Of a stretch of DNA of 64,000 nt, positions 9,477 to 20,892 are shown piece after piece (positions within the stretch are counted from its first letter, which is position 1; every line of letters starts with the position of its first letter). The translations under genes and the position numbers were made by a program. The notes under the pieces are model-generated. The model saw only the letters and a program-made list of their open reading frames with translations. It was not told the origin of the DNA and did not search any database. Source of the DNA: Pelagibacterales bacterium SAG-MED50. GTDB lineage: Bacteria; Pseudomonadota; Alphaproteobacteria; Pelagibacterales; Pelagibacteraceae. The stretch spans positions 1 through 64,000 of the forward strand of contig JACWER010000005.1 in assembly GCA_014653385.1 (NCBI GenBank), given 5' to 3'.

Positions 9477-10424
9477 ATGAAATTAACTAGCGAACAAACA
9501 CAAGAGATCAAAGAACAACAGTCCCAACAGAATAAAACAAAAAGAGTAACAGCTCCTGCACTTGAAGATATTCTTTACGAAGCAATTCCGGCATTAGATC
9601 ATGGTTTTGTAAGAGTTGTTGATTATATGGGTGACGATACATCGATTGTTCAATCTGCTAGAGTTTCTTATGGGAAAGGAACTAAAAAAGTTTCAACAGA
9701 TGCGGGTTTAATTAAATATTTAATGAGACATTGGCATAGCACTCCATTTGAAATGTGTGAAATTAAATACCATGTGAAACTTCCAATTTTTATTGCTCGA
9801 CAATGGATTAGACATAGAACAGCTAATGTAAATGAATACTCAGCAAGATACTCAATTTTAGATAAAGAATTTTATTTACCAAGTGCAGAAAATTTAGCAG
9901 CCCAATCTTCAAGTAATAGGCAAGGTAGAGGAGATGTATTAGAAGGTGAACAGGCTAAAGAAGTTTTAGAACTTTTAAAAAATGATTCCGAGAGAACATA
10001 TGATAATTATGAAACTATGTTGAATGAAAGATTTGATGGTTCAACGATTGATGAAAACAAAAAAGGTTTAGCAAGAGAGCTTGCTAGAATGAATTTAACT
10101 TTAAATACTTATACACAGTGGTATTGGAAAACCGATTTATTAAACTTGATGAATTTTTTAAGATTAAGGGCTGATAGTCATGCTCAATATGAAATTAGAG
10201 TTTATGCCGATATCATGTTGGATACGGTTAAAAAATGGGTGCCAATTACCTATGATGCATTTATGGATTATAGAGTTGGCGGCACTGAAGTTTCAGCTAA
10301 AGGAAAAGCAATTATTCAAAAACTAATTAAAGGTGAAGATGTTGACGTAGATAGTTCAGGACTTTCAAAAAGAGAATGGAATGAGCTAATGATTGCTTTT
10401 GATCTTAAAGATAAGTTGATTTAA
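9477..10424 (+). CDS. thyX: FAD-dependent thymidylate synthase
   Basis: ThyX motif [15 protein letters not shown]; start taken at internal Met (MKLTSEQ...) because the upstream part of the ORF lies in the tmRNA gene. Confidence 0.95.
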   Translation: MKLTSEQTQEIKEQQSQQNKTKRVTAPALEDILYEAIPALDHGFVRVVDYMGDDTSIVQSARVSYGKGTKKVSTDAGLIKYLMRHWHSTPFEMCEIKYHVKLPIFIARQWIRHRTANVNEYSARYSILDKEFYLPSAENLAAQSSSNRQGRGDVLEGEQAKEVLELLKNDSERTYDNYETMLNERFDGSTIDENKKGLARELARMNLTLNTYTQWYWKTDLLNLMNFLRLRADSHAQYEIRVYADIMLDTVKKWVPITYDAFMDYRVGGTEVSAKGKAIIQKLIKGEDVDVDSSGLSKREWNELMIAFDLKDKLI

Positions 10425-11229
10425 TTTTATTTGCAAAATCTAAATAAATCTTTGAAATTTCATGTTCAGGATTAGCCTCAACGATAGGTTTTCCTTCATC
10501 TCCACATTTTCCAACTTCAGGATTTATAGGTATTTCTCCTAAAAATTCTTTTTCAAATTCTTCAGCAGTTTTTTTAACACCACCTTCGCCAAAAATTTTA
10601 TATTTCTTACCATCGTCTCCAGTAAAATAGCTCATATTGTCTACCAACCCTAAAATTTTAACTCCTAGTTTATCAAACATTTTAATACCTCTTTTAACAT
10701 CTAATAAAGCTACTTCTTGAGGTGTAGATACTATTATTGCTCCATCCATTTTAATTTCTTGTGAAAAAGTTAATTGAGTATCTCCAGTTCCTGGAGGCAT
10801 ATCGACAATTATAAAATCTAAATCTTTCCAGTTAACTTTTTGAGTAAAAGTTTTAATAGCACTGGTAACCATAGGACCACGCCAAATCATTGGAGTTTGC
10901 TGATCTGCTAAAAAACCGATGGACATACATTGAATATCATACTTTGTGATAGGTTCTAATTTTTGACCATCACTTTTTGGTTTTTCATTAATATCAAACA
11001 TCTTGGGGATGGATGGACCATAAATATCGGCATCAAGTAATCCAACTTTGCAACTAATTTTTTTTAAAGCTAATGCAAGATTTGTTGCAAATGTAGATTT
11101 ACCAACTCCCCCTTTGGCACTTGAAATTGCAATGGTAAATTTTGTACCTAAAATAGGATTTTTAATGAATTTTCTTGGCTCTAATTTTTTTTTCATTGCG
11201 TCACTTAGTTCTGGCTTTTTATCTGTCAT
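10405..11229 (-). CDS. mrp: Mrp/ApbC-family Fe-S cluster carrier P-loop ATPase
   Basis: [20 protein letters not shown]...[15 protein letters not shown]. Confidence 0.95.
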   Translation of the reverse strand: MTDKKPELSDAMKKKLEPRKFIKNPILGTKFTIAISSAKGGVGKSTFATNLALALKKISCKVGLLDADIYGPSIPKMFDINEKPKSDGQKLEPITKYDIQCMSIGFLADQQTPMIWRGPMVTSAIKTFTQKVNWKDLDFIIVDMPPGTGDTQLTFSQEIKMDGAIIVSTPQEVALLDVKRGIKMFDKLGVKILGLVDNMSYFTGDDGKKYKIFGEGGVKKTAEEFEKEFLGEIPINPEVGKCGDEGKPIVEANPEHEISKIYLDFANKIKSTYL

Positions 11230-11280
11230 ATTTTGATCATTACTTGTTTTTTACAATAAAGACACTATATAGTTTGTCAT

Positions 11281-12384
11281 ATGTCAGATGATTTTAAAGG
11301 CAGAGGCGGAAGTCCATGGGGATCACCTCCAGGTGGAGGTGGAAACGGTTCAGGTAGAGGACCAACACCACCAGACATTGACGCAATTATAAAAGATATT
11401 CAAAATAAAATTAATAAATTTTTACCTGGTGGAAGTAAATCAGGTGGAAAGCCAATTGGCTTAATTTTAATTATTTTACTTTTCGTGTGGTTAGCAAGCG
11501 GATTATATAGAGTACTACCTGATGAGCAGGGTGTAGTTTTAAGATTTGGAAAATTTGTAAAAACAACTCAACCTGGTCTAAACTATCATATTCCTTTTCC
11601 AGTAGAAGGTGTTGAAACTCCAAAAGTTACAAAAGTTAATAGAATGGATATTGGTTTTAGATCTGAGAGAGATAGTGGTTTTTCTTCAGGTGGAGGGGTT
11701 GCAGATGTACCTCAAGAAAGTTTAATGTTAACTGGTGATGAAAATATTGTAAACATTGACTTTTCTGTATTTTGGGTAATTAAAGATGCTGGCAAATTTT
11801 TATTTGAAATTCAAGACCCAGAGGGAACTGTAAAAGCTGCCGCAGAAACTGCAATGAGAGAAGTAATTGCAAAAAGTGATATTCAACCAATTTTAACTGA
11901 AGGAAGAGCTAAAATTGAAATCGAAACGCAAGAAATTATTCAGTCAATATTGGATGAATACAATAGTGGAATTCAAATTACGCAAGTACAAACCCAAAAA
12001 GCAGATCCACCAGATCAAGTAATTGATGCATTTAGAGATGTACAAGCTGCAAGAGCTGACATGGAAAGATCTAAAAATGAAGCCGAAGCTTATGCAAATG
12101 ATGTTATTCCAAGAGCAAGAGGGGAAGCTCAAAAAATATTACAAGCAGCAGAAGCTTATAAAAAACAAGTTGTTGCTAAGGCAGAGGGTGAAGCAAGTAG
12201 ATTTATCTCTATTTTTAATGAATACGACAAAGCAAAAGAAGTTACTCAAGAGAGAATGTACTTAGAAACAATGGAAAAAGTTTTAGCTGATATTGAAAAA
12301 GTAATTATCGAGAAAAATGCTGGATCAGGAGTGGTGCCTTATCTTCCATTACCAGAATTGAATAAAAAGAAAGCAACTAATTAA
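11281..12384 (+). CDS. hflK: FtsH protease activity modulator HflK
   Basis: Gly-rich N-terminus, TM segment, SPFH/band-7 domain LYRVLPDEQGVVLRFGKFVKTTQPGLNYHIPFPVE. Confidence 0.95.
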   Translation: MSDDFKGRGGSPWGSPPGGGGNGSGRGPTPPDIDAIIKDIQNKINKFLPGGSKSGGKPIGLILIILLFVWLASGLYRVLPDEQGVVLRFGKFVKTTQPGLNYHIPFPVEGVETPKVTKVNRMDIGFRSERDSGFSSGGGVADVPQESLMLTGDENIVNIDFSVFWVIKDAGKFLFEIQDPEGTVKAAAETAMREVIAKSDIQPILTEGRAKIEIETQEIIQSILDEYNSGIQITQVQTQKADPPDQVIDAFRDVQAARADMERSKNEAEAYANDVIPRARGEAQKILQAAEAYKKQVVAKAEGEASRFISIFNEYDKAKEVTQERMYLETMEKVLADIEKVIIEKNAGSGVVPYLPLPELNKKKATN

Positions 12385-13254
12385 ATGAAAGCACAAAAAA
12401 TATTACTACCAATAGTAGCTATCCTAGGAGCCTTAGTTTTCTTTTCAGTATTTATTGTTAAAGAAGTTAATCAAGCAATTGTTTTACAGTTTGGTGATCC
12501 TAAAAAAATTATAATTGAACCAGGTTTAAATTTTAAATTACCTTTTATTCAAAACGTTGTTTTTTTAGATAGCAGGATTTTAAATCTTGATACTCCACCA
12601 GCAGAAGTCATTGCTTCTGACCAAAAAAGATTAATAGTTGATGCGTTTGCAAGGTTCCAAATTATAGACCCTTTAAAATTTTATATTTCAGTTGGAAATG
12701 AAAGAGTTGCAAGATCAAGACTAGCAACAATTATTAACTCAAGAATTAGAAATGTTTTAGGACAACAAGAATTACAAACTTTATTATCAAAAGATAGATC
12801 TAAACAAATGTCATTAATTCAAGAAGGAGTAAATACAGAGGCTCAAAAGTTTGGAATTAAAATTGTTGATGTAAGGATTAAAAGAGCTGACCTTCCACAA
12901 GCAAACAGTGATGCAATTTATAGAAGAATGCAGACTGAAAGGGAAAGAGAAGCAAAAGAATTTAGAGCAAAAGGTGCTGAAATGGCAGTAACTATTACCT
13001 CAACAGCTGACAAAGAGGTTTCGATAATTTTAGCAGATGCAAACAAAGACTCTGAAATTATGAAAGGTGAAGGGGATGGTGAAAGAAATAAAATTTTTGC
13101 TGAAGCCTTTGGAAGAGATCCTGAGTTTTTTGCATTTTATAGAGCAATGCAAGCGTATGAAACTGCTCTAATTGGTGGAGATACATCATTAATATTATCT
13201 CCTGATAGTGAATTTTTTAAGTTTTTTGGAAATATAAAACCTAAATCACAATAA
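12385..13254 (+). CDS. hflC: Protease modulator HflC
   Basis: FFSVFIVKEVNQAIVLQFGDPKKIIIEPGLNFKLPFIQNV; follows hflK. Confidence 0.95.
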   Translation: MKAQKILLPIVAILGALVFFSVFIVKEVNQAIVLQFGDPKKIIIEPGLNFKLPFIQNVVFLDSRILNLDTPPAEVIASDQKRLIVDAFARFQIIDPLKFYISVGNERVARSRLATIINSRIRNVLGQQELQTLLSKDRSKQMSLIQEGVNTEAQKFGIKIVDVRIKRADLPQANSDAIYRRMQTEREREAKEFRAKGAEMAVTITSTADKEVSIILADANKDSEIMKGEGDGERNKIFAEAFGRDPEFFAFYRAMQAYETALIGGDTSLILSPDSEFFKFFGNIKPKSQ

Positions 13255-13263
13255 CCTATTTTT

Positions 13264-13449
13264 ATGAAGGAATTGATCATAGCATTTGGTCTCTTTCTTT
13301 TTATAGAAGGAATTTTGTATGCCATATTTCCATCAAAAATGAAAAGTATGTTAAAAAAATTAGAACTTGTAAATGATAGTCAATTAAGAACTGGTGGACT
13401 AATTTTTGCAATTATAGGATTTGCAATTATTTATTATATTAAAAGTTAG
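13264..13449 (+). CDS. DUF2065 family small membrane protein
   Basis: MKELIIAFGLFLFIEGILYAIFPSKMKSMLKKLE; position after hflKC. Confidence 0.75.
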   Translation: MKELIIAFGLFLFIEGILYAIFPSKMKSMLKKLELVNDSQLRTGGLIFAIIGFAIIYYIKS

Positions 13450-13450
13450 T

Positions 13451-14860
13451 ATGAAAAAAATTAGATTTATATTATTAGCACTGTTTTTTACTTTTAGTTT
13501 TCAAACAATATCAAACTCTAATTCGGTACCAGCATCATTTGCTGATCTTGCTGAAAGATTGATGCCTTCTGTTGTAAATATTTCAACCACACAAACTGTG
13601 GTCACGAATACTAATCCATTACCTTTTACATTTCCTCCTGGTTCACCTTTTGAAGATATGTTTAGAGAATTTGGAACTCCTCAAGAAAGAAAATCATCTG
13701 CTTTAGGATCGGGGTTTATTATTGATGAAAAAGGATTAGTAGTTACTAACAATCATGTAATTCAGGGAGCAGAAGATATCATTGTTAGAGTTAATGGAGA
13801 TCAAGAATATAAAGCAAAAGTAATTGGAGCTGATCCTTTGTCAGACATTGCAGTTTTACAATTAGAAACAGATGAAAAATTTATACCAGTTCGGTTTGGA
13901 GATTCAGATAAGGCAAGAATTGGTGATTGGGTTATAGCTATTGGAAATCCTTTTGGATTAGGGGGAACTGTTACATCTGGGATTATTTCAGCAAGAAACA
14001 GATCAATTGGATTATCAAGATATGAAGATTACATTCAAACAGATGCATCTATTAACTCAGGTAACTCAGGTGGACCATTGTTTGATATGAATGGAGATGT
14101 AATAGGAATTAATACAGCAATACTAGGAAGAAATGGATCTATTGGAATTGGTTTTTCAATTCCAGCTAATGATGCAAAACTAGTTATAGATCAATTAATC
14201 GAATTTGGTGAGACTAAGAGAGGTTGGCTAGGTGTTAGAATTCAAGATGTTACACAAGAAATAGCTGATGTTGAAAAATTAGATGAACCAAGAGGGGCAT
14301 TAGTTGCCAGTGTTGCAGAAAATAGTCCTTCAGATAAAGGTGGAATTAAAGCTGGAGATATTATTTTAGAGTTTAACGGAGTTAGAATAAATCAAATGAA
14401 AGAATTACCAGCAATTGTTGCAAAAACAAAAGTTGGAACAACAGTTGAAGTTAAAATATGGAGAAATAAAAAAGAATTAACTAAAAATATTCTTTTAGGA
14501 AGATTAGAAACTTCAGATGATTTTAAAGTTAGTGAAAAAAAACCTGAGCCTATTAAAGATATAATAATAGAAGACTTAAAAATTACAGTTAGAAAGTTAA
14601 CTAAAGAAGATATTAAGGCAAGAAAACTTCCAAATCAAATATCAGGATTGGTTGTGACAAAAGTAGGAAATACTAGTCCACTACTTAATTCAATTGAGGC
14701 CAATAGCATTATAATTGAAGCACAAAAAACAAGAATAAAAAATGCACAAGATTTAGAAAAAATTGTTAAAGATGTTTTAAAATCAAACCAAAAAACAATT
14801 TTATTTGCGATATATAATAATCAAAATCAGAGAAGATATATAGGTGTTAAGCTAGATTAA
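13451..14860 (+). CDS. htrA: Do/DegP/HtrA-family serine endoprotease
   Basis: Trypsin-like GNSGGPLFD, H in NNHVIQG, PDZ domains; signal peptide MKKIRFILLALFFTFSFQ. Confidence 0.95.
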   Translation: MKKIRFILLALFFTFSFQTISNSNSVPASFADLAERLMPSVVNISTTQTVVTNTNPLPFTFPPGSPFEDMFREFGTPQERKSSALGSGFIIDEKGLVVTNNHVIQGAEDIIVRVNGDQEYKAKVIGADPLSDIAVLQLETDEKFIPVRFGDSDKARIGDWVIAIGNPFGLGGTVTSGIISARNRSIGLSRYEDYIQTDASINSGNSGGPLFDMNGDVIGINTAILGRNGSIGIGFSIPANDAKLVIDQLIEFGETKRGWLGVRIQDVTQEIADVEKLDEPRGALVASVAENSPSDKGGIKAGDIILEFNGVRINQMKELPAIVAKTKVGTTVEVKIWRNKKELTKNILLGRLETSDDFKVSEKKPEPIKDIIIEDLKITVRKLTKEDIKARKLPNQISGLVVTKVGNTSPLLNSIEANSIIIEAQKTRIKNAQDLEKIVKDVLKSNQKTILFAIYNNQNQRRYIGVKLD

Positions 14861-14862
14861 TC

Positions 14863-15774
14863 ATGGATTTAAAATCCAAGATTATCTTAATTTCTGGACC
14901 AACAGCTTCAGGAAAAACAAATTTTTCAATTAAACTTGCTAAAAAAATTAATGGTGAAATTATTAATGCGGATAGCATGCAAGTTTATAAAGAATTAAGG
15001 ATTTTATCAGCTCGCCCTAGTTCTAAAGATTATCAAAAAATAAAACATCACTTGTATGGTTTTCATAGTGTTAAAAATAATTTCTCAACAGGGGAATGGT
15101 TAAAATTTGTAATCAAAAAAATTAAAGAAGTAAGAAAAAGAAAAAAAACTCCAATTCTTGTTGGTGGAACAGGATTATACTTTAAAGCTTTAACTGATGG
15201 ATTAGTAAGTATTCCTAATATTCCAATTCGATATAGAAATAAAATAAGATCTTTACATAAAAGTTTAGGACAAAAAAAATTCTATCAAGAACTTTTAAAG
15301 TATGATCCAAATTCTAAAAAAAAAATTAATCCAACAGACTCTCAAAGATCAATAAGAGCTTATGAGGTTAAACAATTTACTAAAAAATCTTTACATGATT
15401 GGTTTCAAAACACCAAATCATATTTTGTTAAAGATGATTTTTTTAAAATCTACATAGATTATCCACGTGAAGAGCTAATCCAAAGAATTAACAAAAGAAC
15501 TGAACAAATGATTGAGATTGGTGTAATCAATGAAATAAAAAGATTTTTAAAATTAAAAGTTAGAAAAGATAAAAGCGTCAATAAAGCCATCGGTATCCAT
15601 GAAATAAAAGAATATCTTGAAAAAAGAAAAGATATTAGCAATGTTATTGAAAAAATATCAATAAAGACTAGACAATATGCTAAAAGACAAAGCACTTGGG
15701 CTAGAAGCAACATGATTAGTTGGTTAAAATTACCACCGGAAGACTTAAATAAATTTTTAAAAAAAATTAAATAA
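14863..15774 (+). CDS. miaA: tRNA dimethylallyltransferase
   Basis: ISGPTASGKTNFSIKLAKKINGEIINADSMQVYKELRILSARP. Confidence 0.97.
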   Translation: MDLKSKIILISGPTASGKTNFSIKLAKKINGEIINADSMQVYKELRILSARPSSKDYQKIKHHLYGFHSVKNNFSTGEWLKFVIKKIKEVRKRKKTPILVGGTGLYFKALTDGLVSIPNIPIRYRNKIRSLHKSLGQKKFYQELLKYDPNSKKKINPTDSQRSIRAYEVKQFTKKSLHDWFQNTKSYFVKDDFFKIYIDYPREELIQRINKRTEQMIEIGVINEIKRFLKLKVRKDKSVNKAIGIHEIKEYLEKRKDISNVIEKISIKTRQYAKRQSTWARSNMISWLKLPPEDLNKFLKKIK

Positions 15775-15822
15775 TTCATTCTAAAACTTGACCAATCAGT
15801 ACAACTTCAGCTAGATTGCAAA

Positions 15823-17589
15823 ATGCCAAAATTATATACTGGAGCAGAAATTGTTTTTAAATGCCTTGAAGAGCAAAAGGTAAATCATATTTTTGGTTAT
15901 CCTGGAGGAGCAGTTCTTCCAATTTATGATGAATTAAAAAATCATACATCCATTAAACATATTTTAGTAAGACACGAACAAGGAGCTGGTCATGCAGCAG
16001 AGGGTTACGCAAGATCTTCAGGTAAGCCTGGAGTTGTTTTAGTTACCTCTGGACCTGGTGCAACAAATGTAGTTACTGCATTAACAGATGCATACATGGA
16101 CTCGGTTCCATTAGTTTGTATTTCAGGACAGGTACCAACTCACTTAATTGGAACTGATGCTTTTCAAGAATGTGATACGACTGGAATTACCAGACCATGT
16201 ACAAAACACAACTGGTTAGTAAAAGATATTAAAGACCTTCAAAGAATTATGAATCAAGCATTTGAAGTTGCAACAACTGGAAGACCTGGACCAGTATTAG
16301 TTGATATTCCAAAAGATATTCAATTTGCAAAAACTAAATACGTTTCTCTTAAAAAAGAAAAGAAAATAGAAATTAAAAATAGAAATAGATTTAATCAAAA
16401 AGATATTAATCAATTAATTGAATTAATGAACAAAGCTTCTAAACCAATTTTTTATACTGGTGGGGGTGTTGTAAACTCTGGGCCAAAAGCAAGTGAACTT
16501 TTAAGAGAATTAGTTGCACTGACTGGATTTCCAATCACCTCAACTCTTCAAGGTTTGGGCTCATACCCTGGTGATGATAATCAATTCTTAGGTATGCTTG
16601 GAATGCATGGAACATTTGAAGCTAATAATGCTATGCACGATTGTGATTTACTAATTAATATTGGTGCAAGATTTGATGATCGTATTACTGGTAAAATTGA
16701 TGAATTCTCTCCTAAATCAAAAAAAGTTCATATTGATATTGATCCCTCATCAATTAATAAAATCATCAAAGTAGATTTAGCAATTGTTGGAGATGTAACT
16801 GATGTTATTAAGTCAACGACAAAAACTTTAAAGAAGAAAAATTTAAATTTAGAAAAATCAAATAAACAAAAAATTTCAAAATGGTGGCAAAAAATACAAA
16901 AGTGGAGAACAAAACAATCTTTAAACTTTGTCAATAGTGATAAAATTATTAAGCCTCAACATGCGGTTCAAAGACTTTATGAGTTAACGAAAAATCAAGA
17001 CACCTACATTACTACAGAGGTTGGTCAACATCAAATGTGGGCTGCACAACACTATAAATTTAATAAACCAAATAGATGGATGACTTCAGGAGGTCTTGGT
17101 ACTATGGGGTATGGTTTACCAGCTGCGATAGGTGTTCAGGTTGCAAACCCAACGAAATTGGTAGTTGATGTAGCTGGTGAAGCATCGATTTTAATGACAA
17201 TGCAAGAAATCTCAACTGCAATTCAATATAATTTACCAATAAAGATCTTCATATTAAATAATCAGTATATGGGAATGGTAAGACAGTGGCAGGAATTACT
17301 TCATGAAAAAAATTATTCAGAAAGCTATTCTGAAGCTTTACCAGATTTTGTAAAATTAGCTGAGGCTTATGGATGTGTTGGTATTAGAGCTGAAAGTCCT
17401 GATGAATTAGATGAAAAAATAGAAGAAATGATCAGTATTGATAAGCCGGTTATTTTTGATTGTCTTGTAGATCAAGCAGAGAACTGTTTTCCAATGATCC
17501 CATCTGGAAAACCTCATAATCAAATGTTATTAGGTCCAAAAGATCAGGAAGAAAATAAAATTACAGGCAAGGGAAAAGCGTTAGTTTAA
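15823..17589 (+). CDS. ilvB: Acetolactate synthase large subunit
   Basis: GAEIVFKCLEEQKVNHIFGYPGGAVLPIYDEL...; followed by small subunit and ilvC. Confidence 0.97.
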   Translation: MPKLYTGAEIVFKCLEEQKVNHIFGYPGGAVLPIYDELKNHTSIKHILVRHEQGAGHAAEGYARSSGKPGVVLVTSGPGATNVVTALTDAYMDSVPLVCISGQVPTHLIGTDAFQECDTTGITRPCTKHNWLVKDIKDLQRIMNQAFEVATTGRPGPVLVDIPKDIQFAKTKYVSLKKEKKIEIKNRNRFNQKDINQLIELMNKASKPIFYTGGGVVNSGPKASELLRELVALTGFPITSTLQGLGSYPGDDNQFLGMLGMHGTFEANNAMHDCDLLINIGARFDDRITGKIDEFSPKSKKVHIDIDPSSINKIIKVDLAIVGDVTDVIKSTTKTLKKKNLNLEKSNKQKISKWWQKIQKWRTKQSLNFVNSDKIIKPQHAVQRLYELTKNQDTYITTEVGQHQMWAAQHYKFNKPNRWMTSGGLGTMGYGLPAAIGVQVANPTKLVVDVAGEASILMTMQEISTAIQYNLPIKIFILNNQYMGMVRQWQELLHEKNYSESYSEALPDFVKLAEAYGCVGIRAESPDELDEKIEEMISIDKPVIFDCLVDQAENCFPMIPSGKPHNQMLLGPKDQEENKITGKGKALV

Positions 17590-18138
17590 ATGGCAAAATC
17601 TAAATCAGCATATAGTACTCCAACAAAATTTAGTAAATTAGAAACTCATATAATTGTTGTTTGGGTAGATAATGAAGCTAGCGTTCTATCTAGAGTGGTA
17701 GGTCTTTTTTCTGGAAGAGGATACAATATTGAATCTCTTGCAGTTGCAGAAGTCGATCAAAAAAATAACCTTTCAAGAATTACTATTGTTACAACAGGAA
17801 CTCCCGAAGTAATTGAGCAAATTGTTTTACAATTAAAAAAATTAGTGCCTGTTCACAAAGTTGGTAATTTCAAAAGAGAAGATAAAAATGTAATTTTTAA
17901 GGAAATGGCATTATTTAAAGTAGTTGGAAATTTAGCTAAAATAAAAAAAGCTTTAAATACTTGTAAAAATTTTAATCCAGTTATATTAGATCAAACAAAG
18001 AAATCTGCTGTAATTCAAATTACGGCACTCAGAAGAGAGGTTGATAAAATGGCAAAAAATTTAAAATCGCACGGTCTTATAAGTGTCTCAAGAACTGGAG
18101 CGGTTGCAATGACTAGAGGCGCTGAAATATTTAACTAA
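17590..18138 (+). CDS. ilvH: Acetolactate synthase small subunit
   Basis: ACT domain: VWVDNEASVLSRVVGLFSGRGYNIESLAVAE. Confidence 0.97.
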   Translation: MAKSKSAYSTPTKFSKLETHIIVVWVDNEASVLSRVVGLFSGRGYNIESLAVAEVDQKNNLSRITIVTTGTPEVIEQIVLQLKKLVPVHKVGNFKREDKNVIFKEMALFKVVGNLAKIKKALNTCKNFNPVILDQTKKSAVIQITALRREVDKMAKNLKSHGLISVSRTGAVAMTRGAEIFN

Positions 18139-19182
<1,044 letters not shown>

Positions 19183-19264
19183 TTTTTTAGTATAAAATTT
19201 TATCTGTAATAATTTTATTATTTCACCTATACTTTTTTAAATAAATTTAAATAAGAGGGAAATA

Positions 19265-20827
19265 ATGAAAATCAAAAATTTTATAAGAGTTCTACTATCT
19301 GTAGTTCTAGTATTTGGATTTTCTTCAGCGTGGGCCAAAACTATCAAATGGTCGATGCAAGGAGACAGTCTTACACTAGATCCACACGCACAAAACGAGG
19401 GTCCAACAACTCAAGTCTCAAGACAAATATACGAAGCTTTAGTTGAAAGAGCTGTAGATATGAAAATTCAACCAGCTTTGGCAACAAAATGGAAAGCAGT
19501 TGATCCTAACACTTGGATTTTTACATTGAGAGAAGGTGTTAAATTTTCCGATGGTTCAGCAATGACTTCAGAAGATGTTGTGTTTAGTGTGTTAAGAGCC
19601 AAACAAAGAACATCTGATTTTAAAGAGTATATTAGTACAATTTCGGGAGTTGAGGCTGTAGGTGATTACTCAGTTAAAATTATAACAAGTAAACCAAACC
19701 CAATTCTTTTAAATCAACTTTCTAATATTTTTATAATGTCTAAAGCTTGGTCTGAAAAGAATTTTGCTATGTCTCCTCAAAACTGGGATGCTGGACAAGA
19801 AACATTTTCAGCAACTAATGCTTTAGGAACAGGACCTTTTAAAGTTACTTTAAGAGAGCCTAATACTAAAACGGTGTTTAAAAGAAACAAGCATTGGTGG
19901 GGTGAGATGGAAGATAAAAAAGTAACTCAAATTGAATTACTTCCAATTAAAAATGCAGCAACTAGGGTTGCAGCATTATTATCTGGAGAAATTGATTTGG
20001 TTACCGATGCACCAGTTCAAGATTTAGCACGTATTGGATCTTCATCTGCACACAAAGTTGAAAGCACAGCACAAATGCGTACAATTTTCTTAGGAATGGA
20101 TCAAGCAGCTGATCAGTTAAGAACTGGTAATACAGGTGATAACCCATTTAAGAAAAAAGAGGTAAGACAAGCTCTTTATCAAGCAATTGATATAGAAGCG
20201 ATCAAGAAAAAAGTTATGAGAGGTTTAAGTGAACCAGCGGGAATTATAACTTTTCCAGGTGTAAATGGTTACACTACAGATCTTGATAAGAGATTACCTT
20301 ATGACGTGAACGCTGCTAAAAAACTATTAGCAGATGCAGGTTATCCAAATGGTTTTGATGTTGAGCTAAGATGTCCAAATGACAGATATGTAAATGATGA
20401 AGCAATTTGTACTGCTGTGGTTGGAATGTTTGGTAAAATTGGTGTTAACGTAAACCTGTTTGCACAAACTAAAAGCAAACACTTCAAAGAACTGAAAGAT
20501 AATCAGGGTGATTTTTATATGCTTGGTTGGGGTGTTCCTACTTTAGATAGTCATTATGTTTTTCATTATTTATATGAAAGTGGTGCTAGCTGGAATAAAG
20601 TTAATTTTAGTAACTCAGAAGTAGACGCTGCTATAAGAGTTATGGAAGGCGAAGTTGATTTGGATAAAAGGAATGCTGCAATAGCTAATGCTTGGAAAAT
20701 TGTAAAAGATGATATTTCTTATCTTCCATTACATCACCAAGTAATTTCTTGGGCAGCAAAAAGTGAGGTTAATGTGCCTATCAGACCAAATAATGAACCG
20801 TTATTTAAGGCTGCTAGCTTTAACTAA
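19265..20827 (+). CDS. Peptide/dipeptide-type ABC transporter substrate-binding protein (family 5)
   Basis: Signal peptide; TIKWSMQGDSLTLDPHAQNEG...LREGVKFSDGSAMTSEDVVFS. Confidence 0.93.
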   Translation: MKIKNFIRVLLSVVLVFGFSSAWAKTIKWSMQGDSLTLDPHAQNEGPTTQVSRQIYEALVERAVDMKIQPALATKWKAVDPNTWIFTLREGVKFSDGSAMTSEDVVFSVLRAKQRTSDFKEYISTISGVEAVGDYSVKIITSKPNPILLNQLSNIFIMSKAWSEKNFAMSPQNWDAGQETFSATNALGTGPFKVTLREPNTKTVFKRNKHWWGEMEDKKVTQIELLPIKNAATRVAALLSGEIDLVTDAPVQDLARIGSSSAHKVESTAQMRTIFLGMDQAADQLRTGNTGDNPFKKKEVRQALYQAIDIEAIKKKVMRGLSEPAGIITFPGVNGYTTDLDKRLPYDVNAAKKLLADAGYPNGFDVELRCPNDRYVNDEAICTAVVGMFGKIGVNVNLFAQTKSKHFKELKDNQGDFYMLGWGVPTLDSHYVFHYLYESGASWNKVNFSNSEVDAAIRVMEGEVDLDKRNAAIANAWKIVKDDISYLPLHHQVISWAAKSEVNVPIRPNNEPLFKAASFN

Positions 20828-20838
20828 ATAATATTTTT

Positions 20839-20867
20839 ACTAGCCCTTTATAATTTAAAGGGCTAGT
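20839..20867 (+). promoter_or_regulatory. Intra-operon hairpin between SBP and permease genes
   Basis: Perfect 12-bp inverted repeat ACTAGCCCTTTA-TAATT-TAAAGGGCTAGT, not followed by a T tract on + strand. Confidence 0.7.
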
Positions 20868-20892
20868 ATAAAAAACATAATATCCTCTTAAA

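Noticed and set aside
11281-11460. GGxGG-rich repeats at the hflK start as a possible tandem repeat
   Set aside because: They encode the usual Gly/Pro-rich N-terminus of HflK; not a perfect DNA repeat.
12023-12265. 80-aa plus ORF inside hflK
   Set aside because: Out-of-frame, low-complexity Lys/Gln-rich product within a conserved gene.
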